Of a stretch of 29,941 bases of DNA, positions 16,306-25,959 are shown piece after piece. Source of the DNA: JBOIBN01 sp050739575 (lineage in GTDB: Bacteria; Pseudomonadota; Gammaproteobacteria; JAKDMP01); the NCBI GenBank assembly GCA_050739575.1, contig JBOIBN010000030.1, positions 1 through 29,941 on the forward strand, written 5' to 3'. A program made the translations under genes and the position numbers. The notes beneath the pieces were generated by a model. That model made no database searches, was not told where the DNA came from, and was given only the letters and a program-made list of their open reading frames with translations. The stretch's first letter is position 1. The number at the start of each line of letters is the position of its first letter.

Positions 16306-17123
16306 TCGAGAAAGAGATCGGGCGCCAACGGCACGCCTCGCTTGACGGCGTAGTGTTCGAAATCGCTGACGCCGGCTTCGGCGAGCACCTCCTCGTCAAT
16401 GAAATGTCGGCCCGTGCATTCGCGGGCGTTGCGGGTGAGTATCGCGTGCGCAGCGTCGGCGACGATCCCCGGCTTGCGGCACTGTTCAGGTTGCACCAGC
16501 CCGCCCAGCATGGCGAGCGCGGCGGTCGCAATGACCGTGCGCGGCCACAGCGTGTTGACGGCGATGCCGTCTTTTGCGAACTCTGCGGCCAAGCCGAAGG
16601 CGGCGAGGCTCATGCCGTACTTGCTGAGGGTGTAGGCGACGTGGTGACGAAACCAGCGCGGGTCGAGATTCGGCGGCGGCGCCATCGCAAGAATGTGCGG
16701 GTTGGATGCCTTGCGCAGCCAGGGCAGGCAGGCCTGCGCACAGACGAAGCTGCCGCGCAGGTTGACGTCGAGCATCAGATCCAGGCGCTTGATGGGCGTA
16801 TCGGCGGTGCCGGCAAGATAAATCGCGCTCGCATTGTTGATCAGGATGTCTATGCCGCCGAAGGCTTCGGCCGTGCGAGTGACGGCGGCGCCGATGGCAT
16901 CGGCATCGCGGATATCCACCGCCAGCGCGAGCGCTTTACCTCCAGCCTTTTCAACGGCTTGCGCGGTAGTGTGAATCGTTCCTGGTAACTTCGGATTTGG
17001 CCGATCGGTTTTCGCGATGATTGCGACGTTGGCCCCGTCGCGGGCGGCGCGCACGGCGATCGCCTCACCGATGCCGCGGCTGGCGCCGGTGATAAACAGC
17101 GTCTTGCCGGCAAGCGTGGCCAT
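16302..17123 (-). CDS. HSDL2-type short-chain dehydrogenase/reductase
   Basis: A 273-residue SDR protein. The nucleotide-binding motif is TGASRGIG (residues 12-19), the structural motif NNAS is at 96-99 and the catalytic YxxxK is Y164-K168. The segments PNLDPRWF and AVNTLWPRTVIATAA mark the HSDL2-like branch, members of which are usually annotated as NAD(P)-dependent oxidoreductases with uncertain substrate. At the place where this branch has Ser in ISPP-like sequence, this protein has Ala (A148 in LAMAPPP), so one of the triad residues appears to be missing. The ATG at 17123 has a good ribosome binding site (GAGGAC); the in-frame start further upstream adds an unconserved basic leader. Confidence 0.9.
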   Translation of the reverse strand: MATLAGKTLFITGASRGIGEAIAVRAARDGANVAIIAKTDRPNPKLPGTIHTTAQAVEKAGGKALALAVDIRDADAIGAAVTRTAEAFGGIDILINNASAIYLAGTADTPIKRLDLMLDVNLRGSFVCAQACLPWLRKASNPHILAMAPPPNLDPRWFRHHVAYTLSKYGMSLAAFGLAAEFAKDGIAVNTLWPRTVIATAALAMLGGLVQPEQCRKPGIVADAAHAILTRNARECTGRHFIDEEVLAEAGVSDFEHYAVKRGVPLAPDLFLD

Positions 17124-17202
17124 GCGGAAGTCCTCGGGTTTGCGTTGTCGTGCGGAGCGGGGCACAGTATAAGCAACGAAGGACCGTTCATTCGGTGGAG
17201 CC

Positions 17203-18060
17203 GTGCCTTACACCACCTTGATCAAAGCCGAAACACTGCTTCGGCACCTGAGCAAGCCCGGCTGGCGGACATTCGATTGCCGGGCTTCGGCAAGCGACCC
17301 GCAGGTCGGGATACGCGCCTACCGTGCCGGTCACATTCCCGGTGCCCGTCATGCGGATCTCGATCACGTGCTGGCGGCACCGCCGGGTCCGGCCACCGGC
17401 CGCCATCCTCTGCCCGATCGTGGCATGCTGACGGCCTGGTTTTCGCGCGAAGGCGTTGGCCCGGATACCCAGATAGTCGCCTACGACGATGCCTGCGGCA
17501 TGTTCGCCGCCCGGCTGTGGTGGCTCGTACGCTGGTTGGGGCATGCGTCCGTCGCAGTGCTGGACGGAGGACTCGAGGCTTGGCGTGCGGCTGGCGGTGC
17601 GCTCGTTCCGGGCACCGCCACGGCACCGCAAGCGGCGAAGTTTACGGCTCGGCCTTCGCTCACGGAATTTGTCACGGCGGCGGAGGTTCTGCGCATCGTG
17701 GCGGCCGAGACGCCGGGCGTACTGGTGGATGCTCGCGCGGCGCCGCGCTACCGGGGGGAATCCGAGCCGCTGGATCCGGTTGCCGGGCATATTCCTGGCG
17801 CTCGCAATCGGCCCTTCGCCGGAAATCTCGACGCCGATCGTCGCTTTCTGCCCGTGCCAAAGCTTCGTGAACGGTTCGGTGAGCTGGCGGCTGATCACGC
17901 GGAACGGGTGGTGCATTACTGCGGCTCGGGGGTGACGGCCTGCCATAACCTGCTCGCGATGGAACATGCCGGGCTAATCGGCGCGAAGCTATATGCTGGT
18001 TCGTGGAGCGAGTGGATCCGTGATCGCCGCCGTCCCGTGACGATGGACACTGAGGAGTAA
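17203..18060 (+). CDS. sseA: SseA-like 3-mercaptopyruvate/thiosulfate sulfurtransferase
   Basis: A 285-residue protein with two rhodanese domains (about 5-130 and 155-280). The first is inactive; the second carries the active C240 in CGSGVTAC, the loop typical of 3-mercaptopyruvate sulfurtransferases such as E. coli SseA. Both domains hold the rhodanese AGHIPGA(R) motif. It transfers sulfane sulfur from mercaptopyruvate or thiosulfate to acceptors such as thiols or cyanide. The start is GTG at 17203, supported by GGTGGAG directly upstream. The next gene follows after 5 bases, so they form one transcript. Divergent from the SDR gene with 79 bases between. Confidence 0.88.
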   Translation: MPYTTLIKAETLLRHLSKPGWRTFDCRASASDPQVGIRAYRAGHIPGARHADLDHVLAAPPGPATGRHPLPDRGMLTAWFSREGVGPDTQIVAYDDACGMFAARLWWLVRWLGHASVAVLDGGLEAWRAAGGALVPGTATAPQAAKFTARPSLTEFVTAAEVLRIVAAETPGVLVDARAAPRYRGESEPLDPVAGHIPGARNRPFAGNLDADRRFLPVPKLRERFGELAADHAERVVHYCGSGVTACHNLLAMEHAGLIGAKLYAGSWSEWIRDRRRPVTMDTEE

Positions 18061-18065
18061 GGCGA

Positions 18066-18743
18066 TTGAAAGACGTACCAGTTTTCGCGGAAGCCGGCTA
18101 CGGCTTCGTGCCGGAATTGATACCGCAATCGGCGGCCCTAATGTGTGCCGCCTATGCCGTCGCCAATCGTGATTTGGCGAACTATTACGCGCCGGAGGCG
18201 GCGTTAAATGCCTGGGGACGCTATGCCGACAGCATGGGAGAGGTGATTCTCGCGCAATCCCGTCCAGCTATCGAAGCAGCGACCGGTCTCGTTTTGTTTC
18301 CCGCCTATTCGTACCTGCGCATCTATTGCGAGGGCGCGGTCCTGCCCAAGCATACCGACCGTCCTTCCTGCGAGATCAGTGTGACCCTTACGCTCGGCGG
18401 CGATATCTCCTCCGGGTAGCCGATATGGGTGGAAGCGCAGGGCGAAGCCCGCGTCATCACGCTGCCGCCCGGCGATGCACTGGTCTATCGCGGTGGCCTG
18501 TTGCCGCACTGGCGCGAGCGTTTTGAAGGACGCTGCTGGGTTCAACTTTTCCTGCACTATGTGCGCCGCGATGGAGTATTCGCCGATTGCCGCTTCGATG
18601 GACGCGAACGGCTTGGACCGGTCGAGCCCGGACAGGATCCCCGACGGCGCGATCTGCATCGGCGCTTCGCCACAAATGACCCCTGCCCCTGCGGCAGCGG
18701 TCTTCGCTACGGCGCTTGTCATGGCCGCCAGGCGGGCGGTTGA
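18066..18743 (+). pseudogene. 2OG-Fe(II) oxygenase-like protein with C-terminal SEC-C motif, interrupted by in-frame TAG
   Basis: One frame runs from a TTG start (18066, after GAGGAG) to TGA 18741-18743 and would encode 225 residues but for TAG at 18417-18419 (codon 118). Both halves belong together. The first has the iron ligands H96 and D98 in PKHTDRPS; the second has GDALVYRGGLLPHW, with H148 as distal ligand, then a C-terminal SEC-C zinc motif (DPCPCGSGLRYGACHG, the last Cys-Cys being Cys-His). The residue before PIWVE is often Trp in relatives, so a single TGG to TAG change would explain the stop. Apart from the stop there is no decay, so the break is recent or a sequencing error. Reinitiation at GTG 18429 is possible, but no ribosome site is seen. 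Lies between sseA and the acyl-CoA dehydrogenase. Confidence 0.75.
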
Positions 18744-18793
18744 AGCGCGTTCCATTAAAATGATCGATTACGACATTCGGACAGGGAGCTAGC

Positions 18794-19927
18794 GTGGATT
18801 TTGCGTTGGATGAAGAACAGGGGATGATTCGCGATCTCGCGCAGAAATTCGGGCGCGAGGTCATCGCTCCGCAGGCTGCCGGATACGATGCGAGGAGCGA
18901 ATTCCCGAAGGATGTTGTTGCGCAGGCCCGCGAACTGGGCCTGATGAACGTCAGCGTCCCTGAGGAATTCGGCGGTACCGGCGGTTCCGTGCTCGACCTG
19001 ATTCTGGTGGCCGAACAGCTCGGCTGGGGCTGCACCGGCATCGCACTGGCGATTCTGCTGAACAACCTCGCCGCCGATCCGATCAACGTCGCCGCCAACG
19101 AGGCGCAACGCAAGAAGTACTTCGGACTGCTCGCCGAAGGCTTCGGCGCCTATGCCTTGACGGAACCGGCTGCTGGTTCGGACGTCAGCGCAATCAAGAC
19201 CCGAGCCGAGAAGAAGGGCAAGGAATGGGTGATCAGCGGACAGAAAATCTGGATCAGCAACGCCAGCGTCGCCGACTTTTTCGTGGTTTTCGCGAAGACC
19301 GAACCTGGAGAACGTTCGCGCGGAATCACGGCCTTTCTGGTCGACCGCGATACAAAGGGGCTTGCCGTGGGCAAGCCCCTCGCGAAGATGGGCCAGAAGG
19401 CCTCGCCGGCCTGTGAAATATTTTTCGAGGAAGTCGTGGTCGGGGACACCCAGCGGCTCGGCGCCGAGAACGAAGGCTTCAAGGTCGCGATGCGGGTTTT
19501 CGACCGTTCGCGCCCAATGGTGGGTGCGCTGGCAACCGGTCTCGCCCAACGCGCGCTGGATGAATCCGTCGCCTACGCAAAAGAGCGGCAGTCTTTCGGC
19601 CATGCGTTGATCGAGCATCAGGGCGTCGGGTTCAAGATCGCCGAAATGGGAATGCGGACGGAGGCGGCGCGGCTGCTGGCCCGTCATGCGGCTTCGCTCA
19701 AGGATCATGGCGAAAACAACACGCTCTACGCCTCCTACGCCAAAGCCTTCGGTTCGGACACCGCCATGTGGGCGGCGGTGGAGGCGGTGCAGATTCTGGG
19801 CGGTTACGGCTACAGCAAGGAATATCCGGCCGAGAAACTGATGCGCGACGCCAAGGTCATGCAGATTTACGAGGGCACCAACGAGATTCAGCGCTTGGTC
19901 ATGCTGCGCCAACTCACGCGCGATTAG
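18794..19927 (+). CDS. Acyl-CoA dehydrogenase
   Basis: A 377-residue FAD flavoenzyme that introduces the alpha-beta double bond in acyl-CoA, passing electrons to electron-transfer flavoprotein. The three parts of the fold are present: the N-terminal helical domain, the middle beta domain with YALTEPAAGSDVSAI, and the C-terminal helical domain with ILGGYGYSKEYPAEKLMRD. The catalytic base is E360 in QIYEGTNEIQR, the position used by medium- and short-chain enzymes. The start is GTG at 18794 with AGGGAG six bases upstream, giving the family N-terminus MDFALDEEQ. Chain-length preference cannot be told. It follows the interrupted oxygenase by 50 bases; whether it has its own promoter is unclear. 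Confidence 0.94.
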   Translation: MDFALDEEQGMIRDLAQKFGREVIAPQAAGYDARSEFPKDVVAQARELGLMNVSVPEEFGGTGGSVLDLILVAEQLGWGCTGIALAILLNNLAADPINVAANEAQRKKYFGLLAEGFGAYALTEPAAGSDVSAIKTRAEKKGKEWVISGQKIWISNASVADFFVVFAKTEPGERSRGITAFLVDRDTKGLAVGKPLAKMGQKASPACEIFFEEVVVGDTQRLGAENEGFKVAMRVFDRSRPMVGALATGLAQRALDESVAYAKERQSFGHALIEHQGVGFKIAEMGMRTEAARLLARHAASLKDHGENNTLYASYAKAFGSDTAMWAAVEAVQILGGYGYSKEYPAEKLMRDAKVMQIYEGTNEIQRLVMLRQLTRD

Positions 19928-20227
19928 CGATCGCTGAAGCTTTTTTCAGCCGAGCCGGCGTAGAAGTAGCGAAAGGGCGCGGCGCGGCAAGGCCGTGCAG
20001 GGCGGGAACAGCAAGCGGCTCGACGAGTGGTGGTCAACCATGATGGCGCGTTCGTGCGAAAAGGCCAGAAAACCGTAAAACCGTGATGGCTGCCGATGCC
20101 GCGGAAGGGCAGGCGTTTTCTGTACCCCGAAGAAGGCTTCACAGCCCGTCAGATTTCGTCCTCGTTCATGGAGTCGCAGTTGCGGTCGTGTGCAATGCAC
20201 TCTACACCGCGGGGCGAGGAATCGCTT
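19928..20227. other. Intergenic stretch between convergent genes
   Basis: No credible gene is seen on either strand. At 19933-19950 GCTGAA and TTCAGC pair around a GCTTTT loop, a possible end signal for the acyl-CoA dehydrogenase transcript, but no T run follows it. AAAACCGT is repeated directly in tandem at 20069-20084. Short open frames on the minus strand here are rich in Arg, Ser and Pro and look like chance. Confidence 0.5.
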
Positions 20228-21409
20228 CTATCCGAGATGCCTGACCATGCGCGTGAGCGCATCGTCCAGGGTGGCTTGGTCGGTTGCATAGGAGAAACGC
20301 ACGTATCCCGGCGTACCGAACGCACTGCCGGGAACCGCAGCAATCTCTGCCTTTTCGAGCAGCCACTCGGCGAAAGCGAGATCGTCGCCGAGTCCGTGCG
20401 CGGCGATTACCTCGCGGCAATCGGCGAAGGCATAGAAGGCGCCGTCGGGAAGCGCGCAATGCATGCCCGGCAGCTTGTTCAAGCCCGCAACGAAACGGTC
20501 GCGGCGTGCGCGAAAGGCTTCGTGCATTTCGGTGACACAGTGCTGGTCGCCGGTGAGCGCGGCCGCTGCTGCGGCCTGCGAGACGCTGGCGGGATTCGAG
20601 GTGCTCTGCGATTGCAGCTTTTCCATCGCGCCGATCAACCAGGCGGGGCCGGCCGCATAACCGAGCCTCCAGCCCGTCATCGCGTAGGCCTTCGACGCGC
20701 CGTTGACAACGATACAGCGTGAGTGCAATGCCGGGGCCGCCATTGGCAAATTGACGAATCCCGAATCGCGGTAGAGCAGATGCTCGTAAATATCGTCGGT
20801 GGCGATGAACACATCGGGATGTTTCGCAAACACTTCGGCGAGGCCTTCGAGTTCGCTTCGCGTGTAGGCCGCGCCGGAAGGATTACACGGGCTGTTCAAT
20901 ATGACAAGCCGCGTCTTCGGCGTAAGCGAATCGGCGAGCACCTGTGCGGTCAGCTTGAAGCCGGTGTCCGCGGCGCAGGAGACGATGACCGGTTCGGCCT
21001 CGGCAAGCCGAACCATGGGCGGATACGACACCCAGTACGGCGCGGGAATCAACACCTCGTCGCCCGGATTAAGCAACGCGAGGCAGAGATTGAACAACGC
21101 TTGCTTAGCGCCGCAGGTCGCGATAAGTTCGTTCGCGGCGTATTCCAATCCGTTCTCGCGGGAGAATTTGGCTGCAATCGCGCGCTTGAGCGTGGGCGTA
21201 CCGTCCACGGGCGTGTAATGCGTATCGCCGCGTTCGAGCGCGGCAATGGCCGCGGCGCGGATGTGTGCGGGCGTCGTGAAATCGGGTTCGCCGGCGGAGA
21301 GATCGAGAACATTGCGTCCCGCGGCTGCCAGTTCCTTGGCGCGGGCACTGATGGCAAGCGTAGGCGAAGGTGCAATCGCCGTGAGGCGTCGGGCCGGCTG
21401 GATCGCCAT
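20228..21409 (-). CDS. Class I PLP aminotransferase (aspartate aminotransferase type)
   Basis: A 393-residue fold-type I aminotransferase of the AspB/aspartate-prephenate subgroup. The pyridoxal lysine is K240 in NGASKAYAMTGWRLGY. Other conserved residues are N176 in NSPCNPSG, D205/D206 with Y208 (ATDDIYE), R248 in the GWRLGY motif, and the C-terminal RFSYA substrate arginine. It transfers amino groups between aspartate or another amino acid and 2-oxoglutarate. The ATG at 21409 has a good ribosome binding site (TTGGAG, 6 bases) and gives the usual N-terminus ARRLTAIAPSPT; the longer frame upstream runs into the promoter region of uvrB. Divergent from uvrB. Confidence 0.92.
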   Translation of the reverse strand: MAIQPARRLTAIAPSPTLAISARAKELAAAGRNVLDLSAGEPDFTTPAHIRAAAIAALERGDTHYTPVDGTPTLKRAIAAKFSRENGLEYAANELIATCGAKQALFNLCLALLNPGDEVLIPAPYWVSYPPMVRLAEAEPVIVSCAADTGFKLTAQVLADSLTPKTRLVILNSPCNPSGAAYTRSELEGLAEVFAKHPDVFIATDDIYEHLLYRDSGFVNLPMAAPALHSRCIVVNGASKAYAMTGWRLGYAAGPAWLIGAMEKLQSQSTSNPASVSQAAAAAALTGDQHCVTEMHEAFRARRDRFVAGLNKLPGMHCALPDGAFYAFADCREVIAAHGLGDDLAFAEWLLEKAEIAAVPGSAFGTPGYVRFSYATDQATLDDALTRMVRHLG

Positions 21410-21494
21410 AAACACTCCAATGGGATAAGCATTGTTCGGGCCGGCAGTCTGCCGACAACCGGTTGGAATAACTATTTTAGCCAATGTCGCCGCC

Positions 21495-21500
21495 TATAAT
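21495..21500 (+). promoter_or_regulatory. Likely -10 element of the uvrB promoter
   Basis: A perfect TATAAT lies 27 bases before the uvrB ATG. No convincing -35 stands 16-18 bases upstream, and I see no LexA box (CTGT-N8-ACAG) in the 118-base divergent region, so SOS control is not shown here. Confidence 0.45.
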
Positions 21501-21527
21501 AATCAGCTGACGATTTCTCTCCTATCG

Positions 21528-23537
<2,010 letters not shown>

Positions 23538-23684
23538 AAGCCGGCCCCTGATGCCGCGATCCCTTCGAGTGCCCCCAATCTTCTCTTGCACGAGCGGCGG
23601 CCACCACTGCGATAGGAATGGACGTGCAGCATGGGGAAAATCGCGGCGGGGACCGCTGCTCCTACGCTAAGATGCCGCCGGAAT

Positions 23685-23758
23685 GCGCCCGTAGCTCAAG
23701 CGGATAGAGCAGCGGCCTTCTAAGCCGCAGGTTGCAGGTTCGAGTCCTGCCGGGCGCG
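23685..23758 (+). tRNA. tRNA-Arg (anticodon UCU)
   Basis: A full cloverleaf of 74 bases. The acceptor GCGCCCG pairs with CGGGCGC, the D arm is GCTC/GAGC, the anticodon stem GCGGC/GCCGC has loop CTTCTAA (TCT at 34-36), and the T arm is GCAGG-TTCGAGT-CCTGC. The discriminator is G. The 3' CCA is not encoded (CAC follows), unlike the other three tRNA genes here. It ends 13 bases before the convergent DUF3667 gene. Confidence 0.95.
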
Positions 23759-23771
23759 CACGATTCCGCTG

Positions 23772-24779
23772 CTACGCGCCGATTGCGAAGGTCACCATCA
23801 CCGCGGCAGCCGTTCCGAACAGAAGTGCGATTCCGTATATAAGTCCCAGGATTAGGCCGCGTCCGATCGCCCGCGGCCAGGTGTCGGCGTAGGCGGTGTG
23901 CAGGGCGGGAAAGATGTAAAGAACCGTCCAGAGGGTCAGGAGTCCTCCGCACCAATGCAGGATGCTCGCCAACAGCGCTGGCGCCGAGCGCACGCCCACG
24001 GACACCAACACGATGACGAGTACATTCAGGAAGACCACGCTGTGGTAGTGGAGCGCGAACACCAGGTGCTCGCTGTAGTAGCGCCGACGCAGCAGGTAAA
24101 GCAGCTGCAACAGCAGCGCGAAAACGGGGATCAGGAAGAACAGGACCTTCGGGGCGTTACTCCAGAACTCGCGCTGGAATTGGCCTGGATTCGCCTTGGC
24201 GGCTAGGCTGTGCTTGACGAGCCAGTCCTCGAAATGGCGCACGCCGTTGATCGCCGCGGGTGATTTGCCCCGCATGACCTGCAGCAGTTTGGAATTTACG
24301 GCGCTGTCGAGGCTGGTTGCGGCGCCGGGCGAAAGCGCGCGACGAGCTCGTTGTGCTGTATTGCTGGCGGCGGCTCCGATCGCGGTCGCCGCTGCCGGCA
24401 CTGCGGGGTGCAGCTCGTAGGAGGGCACCTGAAACTGTGTCAATTTCGCGGGCAGCAGCTCCACCGTCAGGAAGAAGACGATGCTGATGAACAGATAGAG
24501 GCGGACCGGGGGGATATGGCGCTGGCGCTTGCCGCTGAGGTATTCCCGGGTCAAGCGCCCGGGCCGGAACAGAAGAAGGTGGAGCGTGCGCCAGATGCGC
24601 GCGTCGAACTGGAACTGGTCCGAGAGGAAGTCGAGGACCATACGGTGGAGGGGAACCGCGAGCGAATGCTCTTCCTGGCCGCAGGCCGAGCAATAGCGCC
24701 CCTCCATCTCGGCGCCGCAGTTGAGACAGACGTGGGGCGGGGCAGACGCGCTGGATTGAGGCACTTCATCCTGTCGCAC
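23772..24779 (-). CDS. DUF3667 family membrane protein with N-terminal zinc ribbon
   Basis: A 335-residue protein of unknown function. The N-terminus holds a four-cysteine zinc ribbon (C18, C21, C30, C33 in CLNCG and CSACG), followed by a conserved soluble stretch (LHRMVLDFLSDQFQFD, RPGRLTREYLSGKR). About five membrane segments follow (near 92-111, 210-231, 246-266, 275-300, 307-333). The middle (120-200) is alanine-rich and variable. The start is GTG at 24779 with no good ribosome site; no closer start exists before the zinc ribbon. It is read against the tRNA genes on both sides and splits what looks like a tRNA-Arg/tRNA-His/tRNA-Lys cluster, so it may be a later insertion. Confidence 0.82.
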   Translation of the reverse strand: MRQDEVPQSSASAPPHVCLNCGAEMEGRYCSACGQEEHSLAVPLHRMVLDFLSDQFQFDARIWRTLHLLLFRPGRLTREYLSGKRQRHIPPVRLYLFISIVFFLTVELLPAKLTQFQVPSYELHPAVPAAATAIGAAASNTAQRARRALSPGAATSLDSAVNSKLLQVMRGKSPAAINGVRHFEDWLVKHSLAAKANPGQFQREFWSNAPKVLFFLIPVFALLLQLLYLLRRRYYSEHLVFALHYHSVVFLNVLVIVLVSVGVRSAPALLASILHWCGGLLTLWTVLYIFPALHTAYADTWPRAIGRGLILGLIYGIALLFGTAAAVMVTFAIGA

Positions 24780-24808
24780 GGCGGCTTCGGAATCCGGACG
24801 AGTTTCGC

Positions 24809-24814
24809 TATACT
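24809..24814 (+). promoter_or_regulatory. Possible -10 element for tRNA-His/tRNA-Lys
   Basis: TATACT lies 36 bases before the tRNA-His gene and is followed by a GC-rich stretch, as in stable-RNA promoters. The -35 (TTCGGA at 24786-24791, 17-base spacing) is weak. A 7-base GC stem (24822-24828 with 24834-24840) stands in the leader. Confidence 0.35.
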
Positions 24815-24850
24815 ACTTTGTCGGCGCCGAATGGGCGCCGGCGGCCGATG

Positions 24851-24926
24851 GTGGGCGTAGCTCAGTAGGTAGAGCACCGGGTTGTGGCCTCGGTGGTCGT
24901 GGGTTCGAATCCCATCGTCCACCCCA
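24851..24926 (+). tRNA. tRNA-His (anticodon GUG)
   Basis: A 76-base cloverleaf including encoded CCA. The acceptor GTGGGCG pairs with CGTCCAC. The discriminator is C, and the base before the gene (24850) is G, giving the G(-1):C73 pair specific for tRNA-His. The anticodon stem CCGGG/CTCGG has loop TTGTGGC with GTG as anticodon; the T arm is GTGGG-TTCGAAT-CCCAT. Confidence 0.95.
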
Positions 24927-24969
24927 TTGAATGTTAGTGGGACGTTGCAGACGACCGAACGGGGATGGC

Positions 24970-24999
24970 CGGCAGGACGCCCCGTCGCCGACTTGAACC
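24970..24999. repeat. 30-base direct repeat, copy 1, in the tRNA-His/tRNA-Lys spacer
   Basis: It matches 25085-25114 at 29 of 30 positions (one C/T difference). Both copies end in CGCCGACTTGAACC. Copy 1 starts 44 bases after tRNA-His. Confidence 0.85.
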
Positions 25000-25000
25000 T

Positions 25001-25072
25001 CGGGTACATGGACGTACCCGCGCGCCACGATTAGCGGCGCGAAGCCATTCGGAAACTGCGTTTTCGAATGGC
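25001..25072. other. Three consecutive hairpins between the direct repeats
   Basis: Stem 1 is CGGGTAC/GTACCCG (25001-25007 with 25014-25020). Stem 2 is CGCGCC/GGCGCG (25021-25026 with 25036-25041). Stem 3 is GCCATTCG-g-AAAC with GTTT-t-CGAATGGC (25044-25056 with 25060-25072), thirteen pairs including one G-U around a 3-base loop. All are perfect apart from that wobble pair. They lie in the stretch expected to be co-transcribed with the tRNAs and may guide processing of the precursor, or be remnants of repeat elements. Confidence 0.7.
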
Positions 25073-25084
25073 GTGGAGGCGCGG

Positions 25085-25114
25085 CGGCAGGATGCCCCGT
25101 CGCCGACTTGAACC
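25085..25114. repeat. 30-base direct repeat, copy 2, directly before tRNA-Lys
   Basis: It ends 3 bases before tRNA-Lys. It pairs with copy 1 at 24970-24999 with a 115-base period. Confidence 0.85.
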
Positions 25115-25117
25115 AAC

Positions 25118-25193
<76 letters not shown>

Positions 25194-25322
25194 AAATCAA
25201 GGGTTCCGGGGCGGTCGTTTTTTCAGGTGTCCAAAACTATCGGGTTTGTCCAAAACTCAGCTTAATAATCATGCCGTTCGCGGCAGATTTCGACTCCCTA
25301 GAAAATCTTTCTTCACGCCGCT

Positions 25323-25580
25323 CTAGGCGTGCAGGATCGTGGCGCGTTCCGTGTAGATCGCAAAGTGCCACGGCTGCATTGTCCACTTCATTGCGATCAC
25401 GCAGCCTGCGTCGAGCGCGCCGAACGGATCGCCGTGCAGGTTGGCGAGCGCGCGTAGCCGGTTCTTATTCAGCACCGGGCCGCAGTCGGAATAGTTCGGT
25501 ATCGTTTTGAGCGTGGGCAGCGGCGACACGATCCACTCCGGGCAACGCCCGCAACGAGTAAACTCGGCTACTATACGCAA
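25323..25580 (-). pseudogene. Possible C-terminal fragment of a phage NlpC/P60-type tail peptidase
   Basis: An 85-codon open frame. Its last part, G-CVIAMKW--QPWHFAIYT--ATILHA, fits the C-terminal half of phage cell-wall peptidases of the NlpC/P60 group (pattern PGD-x-hydrophobic, then HxxIY, then IIHA), with H72 at the place of the catalytic His. The N-terminal half with the catalytic Cys is absent and the frame stops right after ILHA, so it would not be active. The first codon (TTG) lies in the operator-like palindrome; a true start is not evident. Confidence 0.35.
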
Positions 25581-25587
25581 TCGTATA
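25572..25587. promoter_or_regulatory. Operator-like palindrome upstream of the XRE remnant
   Basis: TATACG and CGTATA form a perfect inverted repeat around CAAT, 8 bases before the ATG at 25596. Position and form suggest a phage repressor operator or overlapping promoter, now probably without function. Confidence 0.4.
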
Positions 25588-25595
25588 AGTTGCCA

Positions 25596-25917
25596 ATGCC
25601 TTCACGTATTCGTCGGGACAAGCCCAAGTCACTCGCTACAGCGCATCATGAGCGGCAAACACGGGCCGTCCGAGAACACGATTGCGTTATTCGCGCAGGC
25701 GCTTCGCGTGCCGAAGCGGCTCCTGCGTGGAGAGAAAGCGCCGGACCACCAAATCGGCGAAGTGCCGCCAGCCTACGGGCGAGAGGACGAGCGCGACCTG
25801 CTCGACCACTACAACGCGTTGTCCGGCACTGCGCGGCGTGTACTCCTCAATGTCGCCCGCGCGCTGTCCGGCCTCGATCGCGCTGACCGCTCTGCAGAAC
25901 GTGTCCGCACGCGCTGA
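25596..25917 (+). pseudogene. XRE-type phage repressor, internally deleted and frameshifted
   Basis: The ATG at 25596 starts a short frame MPSRIRRDKPKSLA, which looks like the N-terminus of phage helix-turn-helix regulators. In the next frame the sequence GTSPSHSLQRIMSGKHGPSENT through NTIALFAQALRVPKRLL gives a recognition helix and the end of an XRE domain. A charged tail follows (DERDLLDHYNALSGTARRVLLNVARAL), ending at TGA 25915-25917, 8 bases before the second att repeat. The first helices of the domain are missing and the parts are in different frames, so the gene is taken as broken. The start of the intact original cannot be rebuilt. Confidence 0.5.
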
Positions 25918-25925
25918 GCATCAAT

Positions 25926-25959
<34 letters not shown>

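Noticed and set aside
21410..21527. LexA (SOS) box upstream of uvrB
   Set aside because: I looked for CTGT-N8-ACAG or a close variant on both strands of the divergent region and found none.
24970..25114. Direct repeats as a possible CRISPR array
   Set aside because: Only two copies, with a spacer full of hairpins instead of unique sequence, and no cas genes.
24813..25116. Short minus-strand open frames across tRNA-His and the spacer
   Set aside because: They read through the tRNA complement and the repeats. Such frames are a well-known source of false gene calls beside tRNAs.
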